Positions 18,121 through 26,102 of a stretch of 64,000 bases of DNA are shown here, in pieces. The position numbers and the translations under genes were made by a program. Where the stretch lies: the NCBI RefSeq assembly GCF_003429665.1, contig NZ_QUWK01000008.1, positions 1 to 64,000 of the forward strand. The letters run 5' to 3'. The first letter of the stretch is position 1. Every line of letters starts with the position of its first letter. Origin of the DNA: Sphaerochaeta halotolerans (GTDB lineage: Bacteria > Spirochaetota > Spirochaetia > Sphaerochaetales > Sphaerochaetaceae). A model generated the notes under the pieces. The model ran no database searches and had not been told where the DNA came from. It saw only the letters and a program-made list of their open reading frames with translations.

Positions 18121-18462
18121 ATGCGTCGAGCTATAACAATCCTGATGCTGTTACTCTTGCTCTTTCCATTACAACTTTCAGCTGACCAGCTCAAGGGATA
18201 TGAACCCTATGAAGAAGAGGAATTTCCGCTGTGGAGTTACAAAATCAGGAGGGCCGAGACGCTCTTCTTTGGTTCCATGGTCATCACACTTCCGGTGACA
18301 GCCTTACTCTACCGTTTTGCAGTGGAATCACAACTCATCAGTACACCATCCAGTGATTTGCAAGGGTTTCTGATGCAAGGATCTATTGCAGCTGGGCTTT
18401 CACTAGGCATATCTCTTGCCGATTACATCATTGGTGAAGTGGGGAATGCAAATGGGCGTTAA
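18121..18462 (+). CDS. Small exported or membrane protein, unknown
   Basis: A 113-residue protein with a strong signal peptide (RRAITILMLLLLLFPLQLSA), an acidic mature start (YEPYEEEEFPLW), then two hydrophobic stretches (LFFGSMVITLPVTALLY and MQGSIAAGLSLGISLADYII). I do not recognise a family. It follows the YggS-type gene by two bases, and its end is overlapped by the start of the pseudouridine synthase gene, so it belongs to the same transcript. The hydrophobic segments suggest a small inner-membrane protein. Confidence 0.7.
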   Translation: MRRAITILMLLLLLFPLQLSADQLKGYEPYEEEEFPLWSYKIRRAETLFFGSMVITLPVTALLYRFAVESQLISTPSSDLQGFLMQGSIAAGLSLGISLADYIIGEVGNANGR

Positions 18463-19459
18463 GGAAGGAAGGGTTGACTTGGTTGTGGAACCCATGGAAC
18501 ACCCTGTCCGCTTGGATGTCTATGTTGCAGGTCATACTGATCTCATTTCACGTTCTACCTTGAGTGAGACAGAGACAGTGATCCAACTCAACGGGAAAGC
18601 AAGCAAGAAAAGCAAGCTTGTCAGGGAAGGTGATCATATTACCGTTCTATATAGTGAAAATTTTTTTGCTGGGATTGAGGGGGAAGCTATTCCGCTCACA
18701 ATACTGTATGAGGATGAAGACCTTCTGGTAATCAACAAGGAACAAGGGATGGTAGTCCATCCTGCAAATGGGAATACGGAACATACCTTGGTCAATGCCT
18801 TGGTCCATCGGTATGGTGAGCGGTTCTGTGAGGAACTGATGGATGAGACTGAAGTTGAGGAAGAGGCAGACCTCTCTAGCCCTGCAGTACGGCCTGGTAT
18901 TGTGCATCGACTGGACAAGGACACCAGTGGAGTATTGGTGGTTGCACGAAATCGTATCAGTCACAGGCAGCTCTCTGCCCAGTTCAAGAATCATACGACG
19001 AAGAAAGTGTACATAGCTCTGGCCAGAGGAACATTCAAGACCAAACAAGGCACTATTGAAAAGCATCTGAAACGTGATCCAAAAGATCGAAAGAAATTTA
19101 CCACATGTGATGATACTGAGGGGAGGTATGCAAAGACTGAATATCAGGTTCTTAGGCAGTATTCAGGGTTTGCCCTCTTGAGAATCGTATTGCATACTGG
19201 ACGGACCCATCAGATCAGGGTGCACCTGAGCAAAGCCGGACATCCGATCATAGGAGATCCCATCTATGGAAAGGAGGATGGTCAGACCTTAATGCTGCAC
19301 GCCTTTCTCCTTGAACTGGACAGTCCTTCAACTGGTACAAGAATCCGTTTTCGAGCAAAAATGCCTGAGCGGTTTCGTTCCTACTTGCGCTCTACTCGTC
19401 TTCCCGCCAATTCTGGCGTTCGGTCTCTATCTTCCCCAGCTGCAACAGGTCATGATTGA
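18452..19459 (+). CDS. RluD-family 23S rRNA pseudouridine synthase
   Basis: Converts uridines in structured RNA to pseudouridine; the family includes RluC and RluD, acting on 23S rRNA. It has an N-terminal S4-type RNA-binding segment (RLDVYVAG, then KLVREGDHITVLY), the catalytic HRLDKDTSGVLVVAR motif with the essential Asp, and the C-terminal LHTGRTHQIRVHL signature. Start choice is uncertain: ATGs at 18446 and 18452 both lie in the end of the previous gene, and GGGGA is six bases before 18452, which is annotated. The last 68 bases are antisense to the 3' end of the convergent MBL-fold gene, which may extend both proteins with low-conservation tails. Confidence 0.9.
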   Translation: MGVKEGRVDLVVEPMEHPVRLDVYVAGHTDLISRSTLSETETVIQLNGKASKKSKLVREGDHITVLYSENFFAGIEGEAIPLTILYEDEDLLVINKEQGMVVHPANGNTEHTLVNALVHRYGERFCEELMDETEVEEEADLSSPAVRPGIVHRLDKDTSGVLVVARNRISHRQLSAQFKNHTTKKVYIALARGTFKTKQGTIEKHLKRDPKDRKKFTTCDDTEGRYAKTEYQVLRQYSGFALLRIVLHTGRTHQIRVHLSKAGHPIIGDPIYGKEDGQTLMLHAFLLELDSPSTGTRIRFRAKMPERFRSYLRSTRLPANSGVRSLSSPAATGHD

Positions 19460-20000
19460 ACATCCTCTCGATTCTTAGCTTACTTGCAGAACCATGACCA
19501 GGGAAAATCAGGATATTCTCGTCGAGCTTCATGAGTTTCTGATTGATGGAAGATATGAGCAAAGCTTGTTCACGATACCCGGGAGTTGATCCAATCCTGC
19601 CGCAAAGCAGTGTGTCTCCGGTAAACAATGCATGATCTATCCGGTAGGCCATGCTATCCAAGCTGTGTCCTGGAACGTGAATGACCTCGATTTTCAGCCC
19701 ACAAAGATTGAGGACCTCTGCATCCTCAATGGGATGATAAAGAAACTCATAACTGCTGAACGCTGAGGCATGTACCTCAACATTGTAAATTTTTTTCAAT
19801 GTACCAAGGCCCTCTGAGTGGGAGGGGTGGCGGTGGGTCAGCAATACATGTTTCAATGTATACCGGTTCGTTTCAATCATATTGATCAACTCAGTATCGA
19901 CATGACCTGGGTCGATCAAGAGTGCCTCGCTGCCTTTTTCCCTTGCTACAAGATACGTGTTGCAGAATCCTACGACGGAGAAGTGTTGGTAGATGTTCAA
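19392..20000 (-). CDS. Metallo-beta-lactamase-fold hydrolase, altered metal motif
   Basis: Glyoxalase-II-like MBL-fold protein of 202 residues. It shows a conserved fold: NTYLVAR, LLIDPGH, the HxHxDH region, VPGHSLDSM, FTGDTLLCGRIG and IFPGHGSASK. The metal-binding motif reads THRHPSHSEG, so the aspartate of the canonical HxHxDH is serine. That Asp normally binds the second zinc, so activity may be mono-metal or altered. The other ligands (His of PGHS, Asp of GDT, His of PGHG) are present. The start overlaps the stop of the pentapeptide gene (ATGA). The C-terminal tail lies over the end of the pseudouridine synthase gene. Confidence 0.85.
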   Translation of the reverse strand: MNIYQHFSVVGFCNTYLVAREKGSEALLIDPGHVDTELINMIETNRYTLKHVLLTHRHPSHSEGLGTLKKIYNVEVHASAFSSYEFLYHPIEDAEVLNLCGLKIEVIHVPGHSLDSMAYRIDHALFTGDTLLCGRIGSTPGYREQALLISSINQKLMKLDENILIFPGHGSASKLRIERMFNHDLLQLGKIETERQNWREDE

Positions 20001-20575
20001 AAGCGTGCCTCCTCCCAGTTGGAGTAGCGGAAGGAGACGCGTCTCCTGTCAGTATAGACAAAGTCGACTTTCTTCAAGTTGCAATCCTCAAAATCAGTAT
20101 CCCTGAGGAAGCTGGAGTTAAAGGTAGAAAAGTAGAGATCACAATCATCGAACGAGCAACGCAAGGCATCGATTCCACTGAAGTTGGTATGCATGATCAT
20201 GCTGCCAGCAAAATTGCAGTCGATCATCTTGCTGCCAGAAAAAACACTGTAGCGGGAGATAATCCCGTTGAATTTGCATTTTTCAAAAAGACAGAAGTCG
20301 AAAAAACTGTTTACCAAAGTGACTTGGGAAAAATCTACACCTCGAAAAGTACACCATGCCATATTGGAAGCAGATATGGTCTTCTTGCCTAAGGTAAGGT
20401 TGTCAAACTCACCGCCGGTAAGAGAATAATCAACAATATCTTTGTCTCCGGAAAGCCGGTCAACACAATCATGATAGAGTTGTTCTTGGTTTGCACTATG
20501 GCGAAAACAATAATCATCTTGGTTGCATACGTACGTATGACAAAGCGGGTGAGAGCAGGTTTTAAAACTGAACAT
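19997..20575 (-). CDS. Pentapeptide-repeat protein with N-terminal Cys cluster
   Basis: A 192-residue protein. Residues about 50-190 form a right-handed beta-helix of pentapeptide repeats with A/C/S-x-F/L/M-x-x periodicity (FDNLTLGKKTISASNMAWCTF, CLFEKCKFNG, DCNFAGSMIMHTNFSG and so on, written in pieces). The N-terminal 30 residues have cysteines and a histidine spaced like a small zinc site (C8, C12, C17, C23, H26). Pentapeptide proteins include DNA mimics that protect gyrase, but the role here is unknown. The gene lacks a Shine-Dalgarno, and a good minus-strand promoter places the transcript start at or next to the ATG, so translation may be leaderless. It is coupled to the MBL gene by a four-base overlap. 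Confidence 0.85.
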   Translation of the reverse strand: MFSFKTCSHPLCHTYVCNQDDYCFRHSANQEQLYHDCVDRLSGDKDIVDYSLTGGEFDNLTLGKKTISASNMAWCTFRGVDFSQVTLVNSFFDFCLFEKCKFNGIISRYSVFSGSKMIDCNFAGSMIMHTNFSGIDALRCSFDDCDLYFSTFNSSFLRDTDFEDCNLKKVDFVYTDRRRVSFRYSNWEEARF

Positions 20576-20581
20576 AGGAAT

Positions 20582-20631
20582 ACAGTATCAAATACCTTCT
20601 AGTTGTCAAGAGCCCCGTTTGCAGATACAGT
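20582..20631. promoter_or_regulatory. Divergent promoters with overlapping -35 elements
   Basis: Plus strand, toward rsgA: TTGTCA at 20603-20608, 17-base spacer, TACAGT at 20626-20631. Minus strand, toward the pentapeptide gene: TTGACA (20609-20604), 16-base spacer, TACTGT (20587-20582). The two -35 hexamers share five bases, so polymerase cannot occupy both at once. The minus -10 ends only seven bases before that gene's ATG. Confidence 0.5.
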
Positions 20632-20654
20632 ACTTTCTGGGAGCAATATACTAG

Positions 20655-21623
20655 ATGCAAACAGGGCTGATAACCAGAGGAATCAACAATATTTATTCAG
20701 TGGAGTCGCAAGGAAACGCCTATCTTTGTCGCATCAAGGGAAAACAATTATTTCAAGTTACCGATGAATACAATCCACTCGCTGTAGGGGACCAGGTAAC
20801 TTTTGTCCTTACCAATGAGGGAGAGGGGTTGATTATTGAACGTCTTGAGCGGCGTAACTGCTTCCAGCGTTGGAATGCAAAGAAGGGGTGTAATCAGACC
20901 GTGGTAGCAAACATGGACCTGGTGGTCTGTATAAGCAGTGTAGAGAGCCCTCCCTTTAGACCTCGTTTCATTGACCGTGTAATCGCCTGCTCAAGGAAGG
21001 TCCCGGTTATGATTGTCTTGAACAAGAGTGACATCCTACTTACTGAGGAAGAGCATGAGCGCTTTTCCCTCTATGGGGAATTAGGGTATCAGACAATGGC
21101 GGTCAGTGCTGCAAGTGGAGAGAATCTTGAACGTTTACATGAGGTTCTGAAGGGAAAGACCGTAGCATTTGTAGGACAGAGTGGGGTTGGAAAATCCACA
21201 TTGATCAACCGATTGCTGGGATCGGAACAGAAGACTGGTGAAATCTCCCACAAATATAATAGAGGCCGTCATACAACCAACCATGCTCTTTTGTTGCATG
21301 GCCCTGATTTCACCATTGCCGATACCCCAGGGGTAAGGGAGTTCCTTGTCCCACACACTGATCCTCATGAGTTGAGTGATGCATTTCCTGAATTTATGGA
21401 GTTTGCATCCTCTTGTACGTATGAAGGATGCCTGCATCAGGGGGAGCCTGGATGCAAGGTTATGGAGGCAGTAGAACAGGATCTCATTCACTATGATCGG
21501 TATGAGAGCTATCTCAGGATGCTGGCCTCGCTTGATGAGAAAAAACCAGAATGGATGGGTAAGAACGACCGTTCTAAATCCTGGATTAAACGAATGGAGA
21601 GAGATGAATCACAAGAGTATTGA
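20655..21623 (+). CDS. rsgA: Ribosome small-subunit GTPase RsgA
   Basis: Circularly permuted GTPase that assists late 30S ribosome assembly, 322 residues. The domain order is an N-terminal OB fold (about 1-70), the permuted G domain with NKSDIL (G4), VSAASGENL (G5), GQSGVGKSTLIN (G1) and ADTPGVREF (G3), and a C-terminal zinc knuckle with the cysteines and histidine of CTYEGCLHQGEPGC. These are all family hallmarks in the right order. The start has GGGAG upstream. The 3' end overlaps the mutS2 start by 20 bases, which suggests coupled translation. Confidence 0.96.
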   Translation: MQTGLITRGINNIYSVESQGNAYLCRIKGKQLFQVTDEYNPLAVGDQVTFVLTNEGEGLIIERLERRNCFQRWNAKKGCNQTVVANMDLVVCISSVESPPFRPRFIDRVIACSRKVPVMIVLNKSDILLTEEEHERFSLYGELGYQTMAVSAASGENLERLHEVLKGKTVAFVGQSGVGKSTLINRLLGSEQKTGEISHKYNRGRHTTNHALLLHGPDFTIADTPGVREFLVPHTDPHELSDAFPEFMEFASSCTYEGCLHQGEPGCKVMEAVEQDLIHYDRYESYLRMLASLDEKKPEWMGKNDRSKSWIKRMERDESQEY

Positions 21624-23952
21624 AGAACTGGGGTTCTTCCAAGTATTACAGCAGATCAAGGGCATGAGTCATGCGCCTGAAGGCAAAAAGGTTCTCGATG
21701 CATTACCTTTTTTAGATACACAGGATACGCTTGCAATACGGCAAAACCAAGTGGCAGCAGCAATGAAGCTCCTCTCTGGAGCAGATAGGCTTATGCTACA
21801 CTCCTTCCCTGAAATACAGGAAACACTTACCAGCCTTGATGACCCGGCCCATGGAGCGGAGGGGTATGAACTGCTTGATGTGGCACGGTATATCCGCAGT
21901 GCTGAACATCTTTACAACCATGTGGATGCTTTGCAGGATACCGACAATGTTGTAACCGTATTGCATCCTCTCTTGGGAGATGGCCTGCCCTATGAATTGG
22001 TTGCTCTCTGTGAACAGATAGAGGGCACGCTTGATGAGAGTGGTCAGGTAAGAAATACACACCCAAGAATCAGTGCGTTGTTCCGCCAGGTGGAGACAGC
22101 CAAAAGTGAGAGATCTCGCTTTTGTGCACAGTTCATCAGGAGTAATCCTACTGCTGTACAGACTGACCAGGAAGCAATGAGGGATGGGAGACTGGTCATT
22201 CCCGTAAGAAGTGACCGAAGGAGCCAGGTGCAAGGATTTGTATCCAGCAGCTCCAGTTCCGGCAACACGGTGTTTATGGAACCCTATACACTTGTTGAGA
22301 TGAATAATTCAGTAATGTTGGCACAGAACCAGATTCTTGTTGAGATTGCAAAGATTCTCGGGGAGCTCAACAGCAGTGTCAGAAAGCTACGAGTGCATGT
22401 AAAAACGTTATCGACACGCATAGGTAACCTGGATGCTGTATTTTCCATGGCGCTTTGGGCTTTGGAAACACATGCTACCGCAACCGACTTACAGACAAAT
22501 CGATGCAATCTCGAGCAGGCACGCCACCCTTTGCTTGGCAATAAGGCTGTTCCTATTTCCATTACGCTTGAAGAAGATGTAAGGGCAGTGGTCATCAGCG
22601 GCCCAAACGCTGGAGGAAAGACCGTTACAATCAAGACAGTAGGACTCTTCGCTCTGCTTAATCAGTATTGTGGGTTTATTCCGGCAAAAGAGGGGAGCAG
22701 TCTTCCCCTTTTCGACAACATATTTACTGATATTGGCGATGAGCAGTCGATAGAGGCGGAGCTTTCCACATTCAGTGGACATATGAAACAGATTGGTTAC
22801 ATTCTAAGGAACATGAGCAAACGCAGCTTGGTTATTCTTGATGAACTTGGGAGTGGCACCGACCCTGTTGAAGGTTCTGCAATTGCTCGTTCTGTGCTTG
22901 AGTACTGCCTTGAGAAAGCGAAACTTACCATGGTGACCAGTCACCATGGTGTGCTGAAACAGTTTGCCTATGCAAAGAAAGAAGTTATCAACGCCTCAAT
23001 GGAATTCAACGAACACTCTCATATGCCAACCTTCAGAGTTATACAGGGCTTACCAGGTGAGAGCCATGCAATTGATACCGCTCGTTATATGAAACTACCT
23101 GAAGAAGTCATCTCCCGTGCCGAACAATATCTAGGGAGTGAAGCTGTTCAGATTGCGTCCATCATCAAGGATCTTGAAGAAAAACGGAAAGAGCTGGAAA
23201 CGCAGGAAGAGCAAACCAAAAAACGGTATTACACGCTCCAACAGGAAGTAAAGCAACTGCAACTGAAAGAACTCCGTGTACGGCAGAAAGAAAACCAACT
23301 CAAGGAAGAACAAGCTACTGAGCTTGCTCGATTCATGAGCGCCAAACGAAAAGAGTTGGAAAACCTGGTAAAGACTGTGAGAGAGGGTGAATTGGATAAA
23401 GCGAAACGAAAGCAGGTAAAGGCGTATGTTCAGAGCCTTGAGGACAGGGTACAGAGTGAACAAGCATTGCTGGAACAACGAGAAGAGGAACTCTCAGCGT
23501 TGGAAGTGCAGGAACAGATGGAGTTCAGCGAAGGCATGGAAGTGCTTTGTGGAACTGCAAAACGGTTGGGTAAGATCCTGAAAAAGCAAGGGAAAAACAA
23601 GTATCTGGTTGCAATAGGGTCAATGCGCATGACCCTGGATGGAAAGGAGCTGCAAGTACCAAAAGAGCAGCAAAAGAAGGTCCTGGTGTCATATCACAGC
23701 AGTACCCCAAGGCCTAAGTTGGTACTTGACTTGCGCGGCTACACCCTTGAGGAAGCGCTCGCTTCCCTTGAAGAGCAGATTGAGAGTTGTTTGGTGCATG
23801 GCATGTCTACTTTTTCCGTTATCCACGGCTATGGTGATGGGATCCTCTCCAAGGGCATTACTTCCTATCTCGAGCATCATCGTGCAATACAGGGATTCCG
23901 ATTTGCCACACCAGAGGATGGAGGTATGGGAAAAACATACGTACAACTATAG
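21604..23952 (+). CDS. mutS2: MutS2 endonuclease/ribosome-rescue ATPase
   Basis: MutS-family ATPase of 782 residues with a C-terminal Smr domain. MutS2 suppresses recombination and, in Bacillus, acts on collided ribosomes. It shows the core with GPNAGGKTVT (Walker A from about residue 333), DELGSGTDPVEG (Walker B/signature), TSHHG, a long charged coiled coil (about 510-640), and the Smr nuclease domain with LDLRGYTLEEA and the HGYGDG motif near residue 741. It lacks the N-terminal mismatch-recognition domain of MutS, as expected. The ATG at 21604 is inside the end of rsgA and has GGAGAG just upstream. A terminator follows. Confidence 0.96.
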   Translation: MNHKSIEELGFFQVLQQIKGMSHAPEGKKVLDALPFLDTQDTLAIRQNQVAAAMKLLSGADRLMLHSFPEIQETLTSLDDPAHGAEGYELLDVARYIRSAEHLYNHVDALQDTDNVVTVLHPLLGDGLPYELVALCEQIEGTLDESGQVRNTHPRISALFRQVETAKSERSRFCAQFIRSNPTAVQTDQEAMRDGRLVIPVRSDRRSQVQGFVSSSSSSGNTVFMEPYTLVEMNNSVMLAQNQILVEIAKILGELNSSVRKLRVHVKTLSTRIGNLDAVFSMALWALETHATATDLQTNRCNLEQARHPLLGNKAVPISITLEEDVRAVVISGPNAGGKTVTIKTVGLFALLNQYCGFIPAKEGSSLPLFDNIFTDIGDEQSIEAELSTFSGHMKQIGYILRNMSKRSLVILDELGSGTDPVEGSAIARSVLEYCLEKAKLTMVTSHHGVLKQFAYAKKEVINASMEFNEHSHMPTFRVIQGLPGESHAIDTARYMKLPEEVISRAEQYLGSEAVQIASIIKDLEEKRKELETQEEQTKKRYYTLQQEVKQLQLKELRVRQKENQLKEEQATELARFMSAKRKELENLVKTVREGELDKAKRKQVKAYVQSLEDRVQSEQALLEQREEELSALEVQEQMEFSEGMEVLCGTAKRLGKILKKQGKNKYLVAIGSMRMTLDGKELQVPKEQQKKVLVSYHSSTPRPKLVLDLRGYTLEEALASLEEQIESCLVHGMSTFSVIHGYGDGILSKGITSYLEHHRAIQGFRFATPEDGGMGKTYVQL

Positions 23953-23965
23953 CTTTATTGATGGG

Positions 23966-23987
23966 CCCTCTTTACAGAGGGTTTTTT
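23966..23987 (+). terminator. Terminator after mutS2
   Basis: CCCTCT, TTAC loop, AGAGGG, followed by six T. It begins 14 bases after the mutS2 stop. Confidence 0.85.
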
Positions 23988-24018
23988 ACTAAGTATACTA
24001 ATTTAGTAATTTACTAAA
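23988..24018 (+). promoter_or_regulatory. TACTAA-rich palindromic region before the GIY-YIG remnant
   Basis: A 17-base inverted repeat TTTAGTA-ATT-TACTAAA (24002-24018), with two more TACTAA copies at about 23988 and 23998. It lies just before the frameshifted GIY-YIG gene. It resembles a cooperative operator or an AT-rich promoter with TATACT, but no regulator is identified. Confidence 0.35.
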
Positions 24019-24027
24019 GGTTACAGT

Positions 24028-24365
24028 ATGAACAAGAAACATCTTAGAGCCCTCTATGAGGAGCAAAAACCACCAATGAGTGTTTTCCGGTTGGTTGATA
24101 GCAGTACATCACAGGAATACCTAGGTGTCAGCAGCGATATCCAAGCGACCAAGAATTCGCTCTTTTTTCGTCTCTCTGTTGAGGCACTGGCAACTATCCA
24201 GAACTGCAGGATAGCTACAGCAAGAAGAGGCCAACTGGTATTACGTTTTCACTCTTGGAAGCGTTGGAGTATCAAGATGATATGGTGGATTATGCCAAGG
24301 AGCTGGAATCCATGCTTTCCATGATACAACAAACCTATACACAAGCACAGGAGATACATGTATGA
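24028..24365 (+). pseudogene. GIY-YIG-like small protein gene, frameshifted
   Basis: The first 51 codons (MNKKHLRALYEEQKPP..., VFRLVDSSTSQEYLGVSSDI) match the start of a family of GIY-YIG-like proteins of about 110 residues. After a point near 24180 this frame becomes unrelated sequence. The protein-like continuation (GTGNYPELQDSYSKK, GITFSLLEALEYQDDMVDYA...) is found in another forward frame, open from 24183 to a TGA at 24363. Joining the two gives about 112 residues, the expected family length. A single-base deletion or two-base insertion near 24180 explains it. The downstream DUF6530-like gene starts inside the restored stop (ATGA), as in an intact operon. Sequencing error is possible. Confidence 0.7.
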
Positions 24366-24841
24366 ACATACCTACAAATTTGAAGCATAAACCTGTAATC
24401 GTAGTACCTAACTACGAACAAGTTGATGGAAAACAAGCAAATGATAGTGACGCTAAAGGACTCTCAATAGGTCTTGCTCAATGGAATGATCGTGGTAGTG
24501 TGGAGGCCTCTGCCAAAGTCTGGCGTTATACCGGGGAAAAGTGGTCTAGGCAGAGTGAAGAGCTTCCCTTGACCCGTGCTCTGGATTTGGCAATCTTGGT
24601 ATGTAGGACGAATCTCTACTTCCAGGATGCTTACCGGTTTCCCAAATTCTACAATCCTGAACAGCCAATCATCGACCGTATCGGGTTACAGGGAGATGCT
24701 ATGAGCGTAGAGGTTTGCACGGATAATCCAATGATAGACACTGATATCCGGCTTCTCCACGATGCACTTTCCCAGGAAGGAGAGAGACTTGGGGAGCGAT
24801 TCCGTGTGCTTGCCGATATGTTGAAGCAGATGGGATACTGA
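24362..24841 (+). CDS. DUF6530-like protein, unknown function
   Basis: A 159-residue, probably cytosolic protein without signal peptide or membrane helix. Conspicuous segments are KHKPVIVVPNYEQVDGK, LSIGLAQWNDRGSVEAS, KVWRYTGEKWSRQSEELPL, DLAILVCRTNLYF and IDRIGLQGDAMSVEVCTDN. From memory these match the DUF6530 family of Firmicutes and relatives; no function is known to me. Its ATG overlaps the restored stop of the GIY-YIG-like gene, so the two were a co-translated pair. The assignment should be confirmed by a family search. Confidence 0.65.
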   Translation: MNIPTNLKHKPVIVVPNYEQVDGKQANDSDAKGLSIGLAQWNDRGSVEASAKVWRYTGEKWSRQSEELPLTRALDLAILVCRTNLYFQDAYRFPKFYNPEQPIIDRIGLQGDAMSVEVCTDNPMIDTDIRLLHDALSQEGERLGERFRVLADMLKQMGY

Positions 24842-24896
24842 GACAGCTTGCACCCAACTAGACCAAATGATACCATGAAGCAGGGAAGGAGGATTT

Positions 24897-25688
24897 ATGT
24901 CAGATTATATGAACGGGACAGGTATTCAGTACCATTTGCATATCAAAGAGGGTGATGTTGGCAGGTATGTCATTCTTCCAGGAGACCCAAAACGGGTACC
25001 GCTTATCGCTAAATATCTTGATGATGCAGTACTGGTTGCTGATAATCGGGAGTTCGTCACGTACACTGGTTACTTGGATGGGGAGAAGGTCTCCGTTACT
25101 TCTACCGGTATAGGTGGGCCTTCCGCTTCCATTGCAATGGAAGAACTTTTTAAATGTGGTAGTGATACGTTTATTAGGATGGGTACGTGCGGGGGTATAG
25201 CCCTGGATGTGATGGGCGGCGATATCGTGATAGCCACCTCTGCTGTCCGCATGGAAGGAACGAGCCGGGAGTATGCACCGATTGAATTCCCTGCTGTAGC
25301 AAACTTTGAGGTGGTTGCTTGCCTGAAAGAAGCTGCAGAACAACTCGGTAAAACAAGTCATCTCGGTGTTGTCCAGTGTAAGGACTCCTTCTATGGGCAG
25401 CATGATCCTTCCGTGATGCCGGTTAGTTATGAGTTGATCAACAAATGGGAGGCTTGGAAGCGGCTTGGCGTTCTGGCAAGCGAGATGGAGAGTGCCGCGC
25501 TTTTTGTGGTAGCGGCACATTTGGGGGTACGGTGTGGAAGTGATTTCTTCGTTGTGGGCAACCAAGAAAGAGAGTTACTCGGGATGGAAAACCCAAAACT
25601 CCATGATACTGAGGATGCCATACGTGTCACGATACAAGGCGTTCGTAATTTGATTAAAAAAGACAAGGAGAAGGTCCACAAAGACTAG
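24897..25688 (+). CDS. udp: Uridine phosphorylase-type nucleoside phosphorylase
   Basis: Phosphorolyses uridine (or a related nucleoside) to base plus ribose-1-phosphate for pyrimidine salvage. The 263-residue protein has the family landmarks: [20 protein letters not shown], the phosphate/ribose region [28 protein letters not shown], and the ribose-binding [12 protein letters not shown]. Length and motifs fit Udp; a broad-specificity nucleoside phosphorylase is the main alternative. GGAGG lies just before the ATG. A 29-base perfect inverted repeat follows shortly after the stop. The UPRTase-like protein at the left end of the window could use the uracil released. Confidence 0.9.
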   Translation: MSDYMNGTGIQYHLHIKEGDVGRYVILPGDPKRVPLIAKYLDDAVLVADNREFVTYTGYLDGEKVSVTSTGIGGPSASIAMEELFKCGSDTFIRMGTCGGIALDVMGGDIVIATSAVRMEGTSREYAPIEFPAVANFEVVACLKEAAEQLGKTSHLGVVQCKDSFYGQHDPSVMPVSYELINKWEAWKRLGVLASEMESAALFVVAAHLGVRCGSDFFVVGNQERELLGMENPKLHDTEDAIRVTIQGVRNLIKKDKEKVHKD

Positions 25689-26055
25689 CTGATTTCTTGA
25701 CTTGAAGTATGGTTTCCAGACTGAAAGGCAGGACATTGGTTCCTGCCTTTCCCAGTTCACAGAAGCAGTGACTTGCATGATACAATTCATACATACCAGA
25801 AAATGGATAGTGCTTTCCCACTGACCCTAGGGTACCAAAAAGTGAGAGAAGTTGTTTGGAATCAACTGCAAATACATCCTTTTTCGATTTTGGAAAAAAG
25901 AGCAGAAGGTCAATAGAATGTGGCAGCAGAAGATAATCGAGGATGTATCCTCCTGCATTCGTGACCTGCAGGTAGTAATGGGCAAGCACCCGATAGGCAT
26001 CCTGTGCATTGGTGTAGAGCCTTTTTATACTATGTTTCTGAATTCTTCCGTACAT
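25654..26055 (-). CDS. Hypothetical protein, unknown
   Basis: A 133-residue frame starting [19 protein letters not shown], with a very good AGGAGG six bases before the ATG. The N-terminal half has mixed helix-like sequence ([37 protein letters not shown]) that looks protein-like. The C-terminal third crosses an 11-base-arm hairpin and the end of the udp gene on the other strand, which is less convincing. I do not recognise a family. It lies directly downstream of the GIY-YIG-like gene on the same strand. It may be a real accessory gene whose 3' end has drifted over the udp terminator region. Confidence 0.45.
   Translation of the reverse strand: MYGRIQKHSIKRLYTNAQDAYRVLAHYYLQVTNAGGYILDYLLLPHSIDLLLFFPKSKKDVFAVDSKQLLSLFGTLGSVGKHYPFSGMYELYHASHCFCELGKAGTNVLPFSLETILQVKKSASLCGPSPCLF
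25723..25751. terminator. Perfect hairpin downstream of udp
   Basis: Arms GAAAGGCAGGA and TCCTGCCTTTC (11 bases, no mismatch) around a CATTGGT loop, 34 bases after the udp stop. No T-run follows on either strand, so it is a weak or factor-assisted terminator or an mRNA end-stabiliser. Confidence 0.5.
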
Positions 26056-26102
26056 TGTAATCCTCCTTGTATTGCAAAAGGAGGAATTACCATGGAAATG
26101 CT

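Noticed and set aside
24900-25565. 221-codon minus-strand open frame over udp
   Set aside because: Antisense to uridine phosphorylase; no signal, motif or ribosome site.
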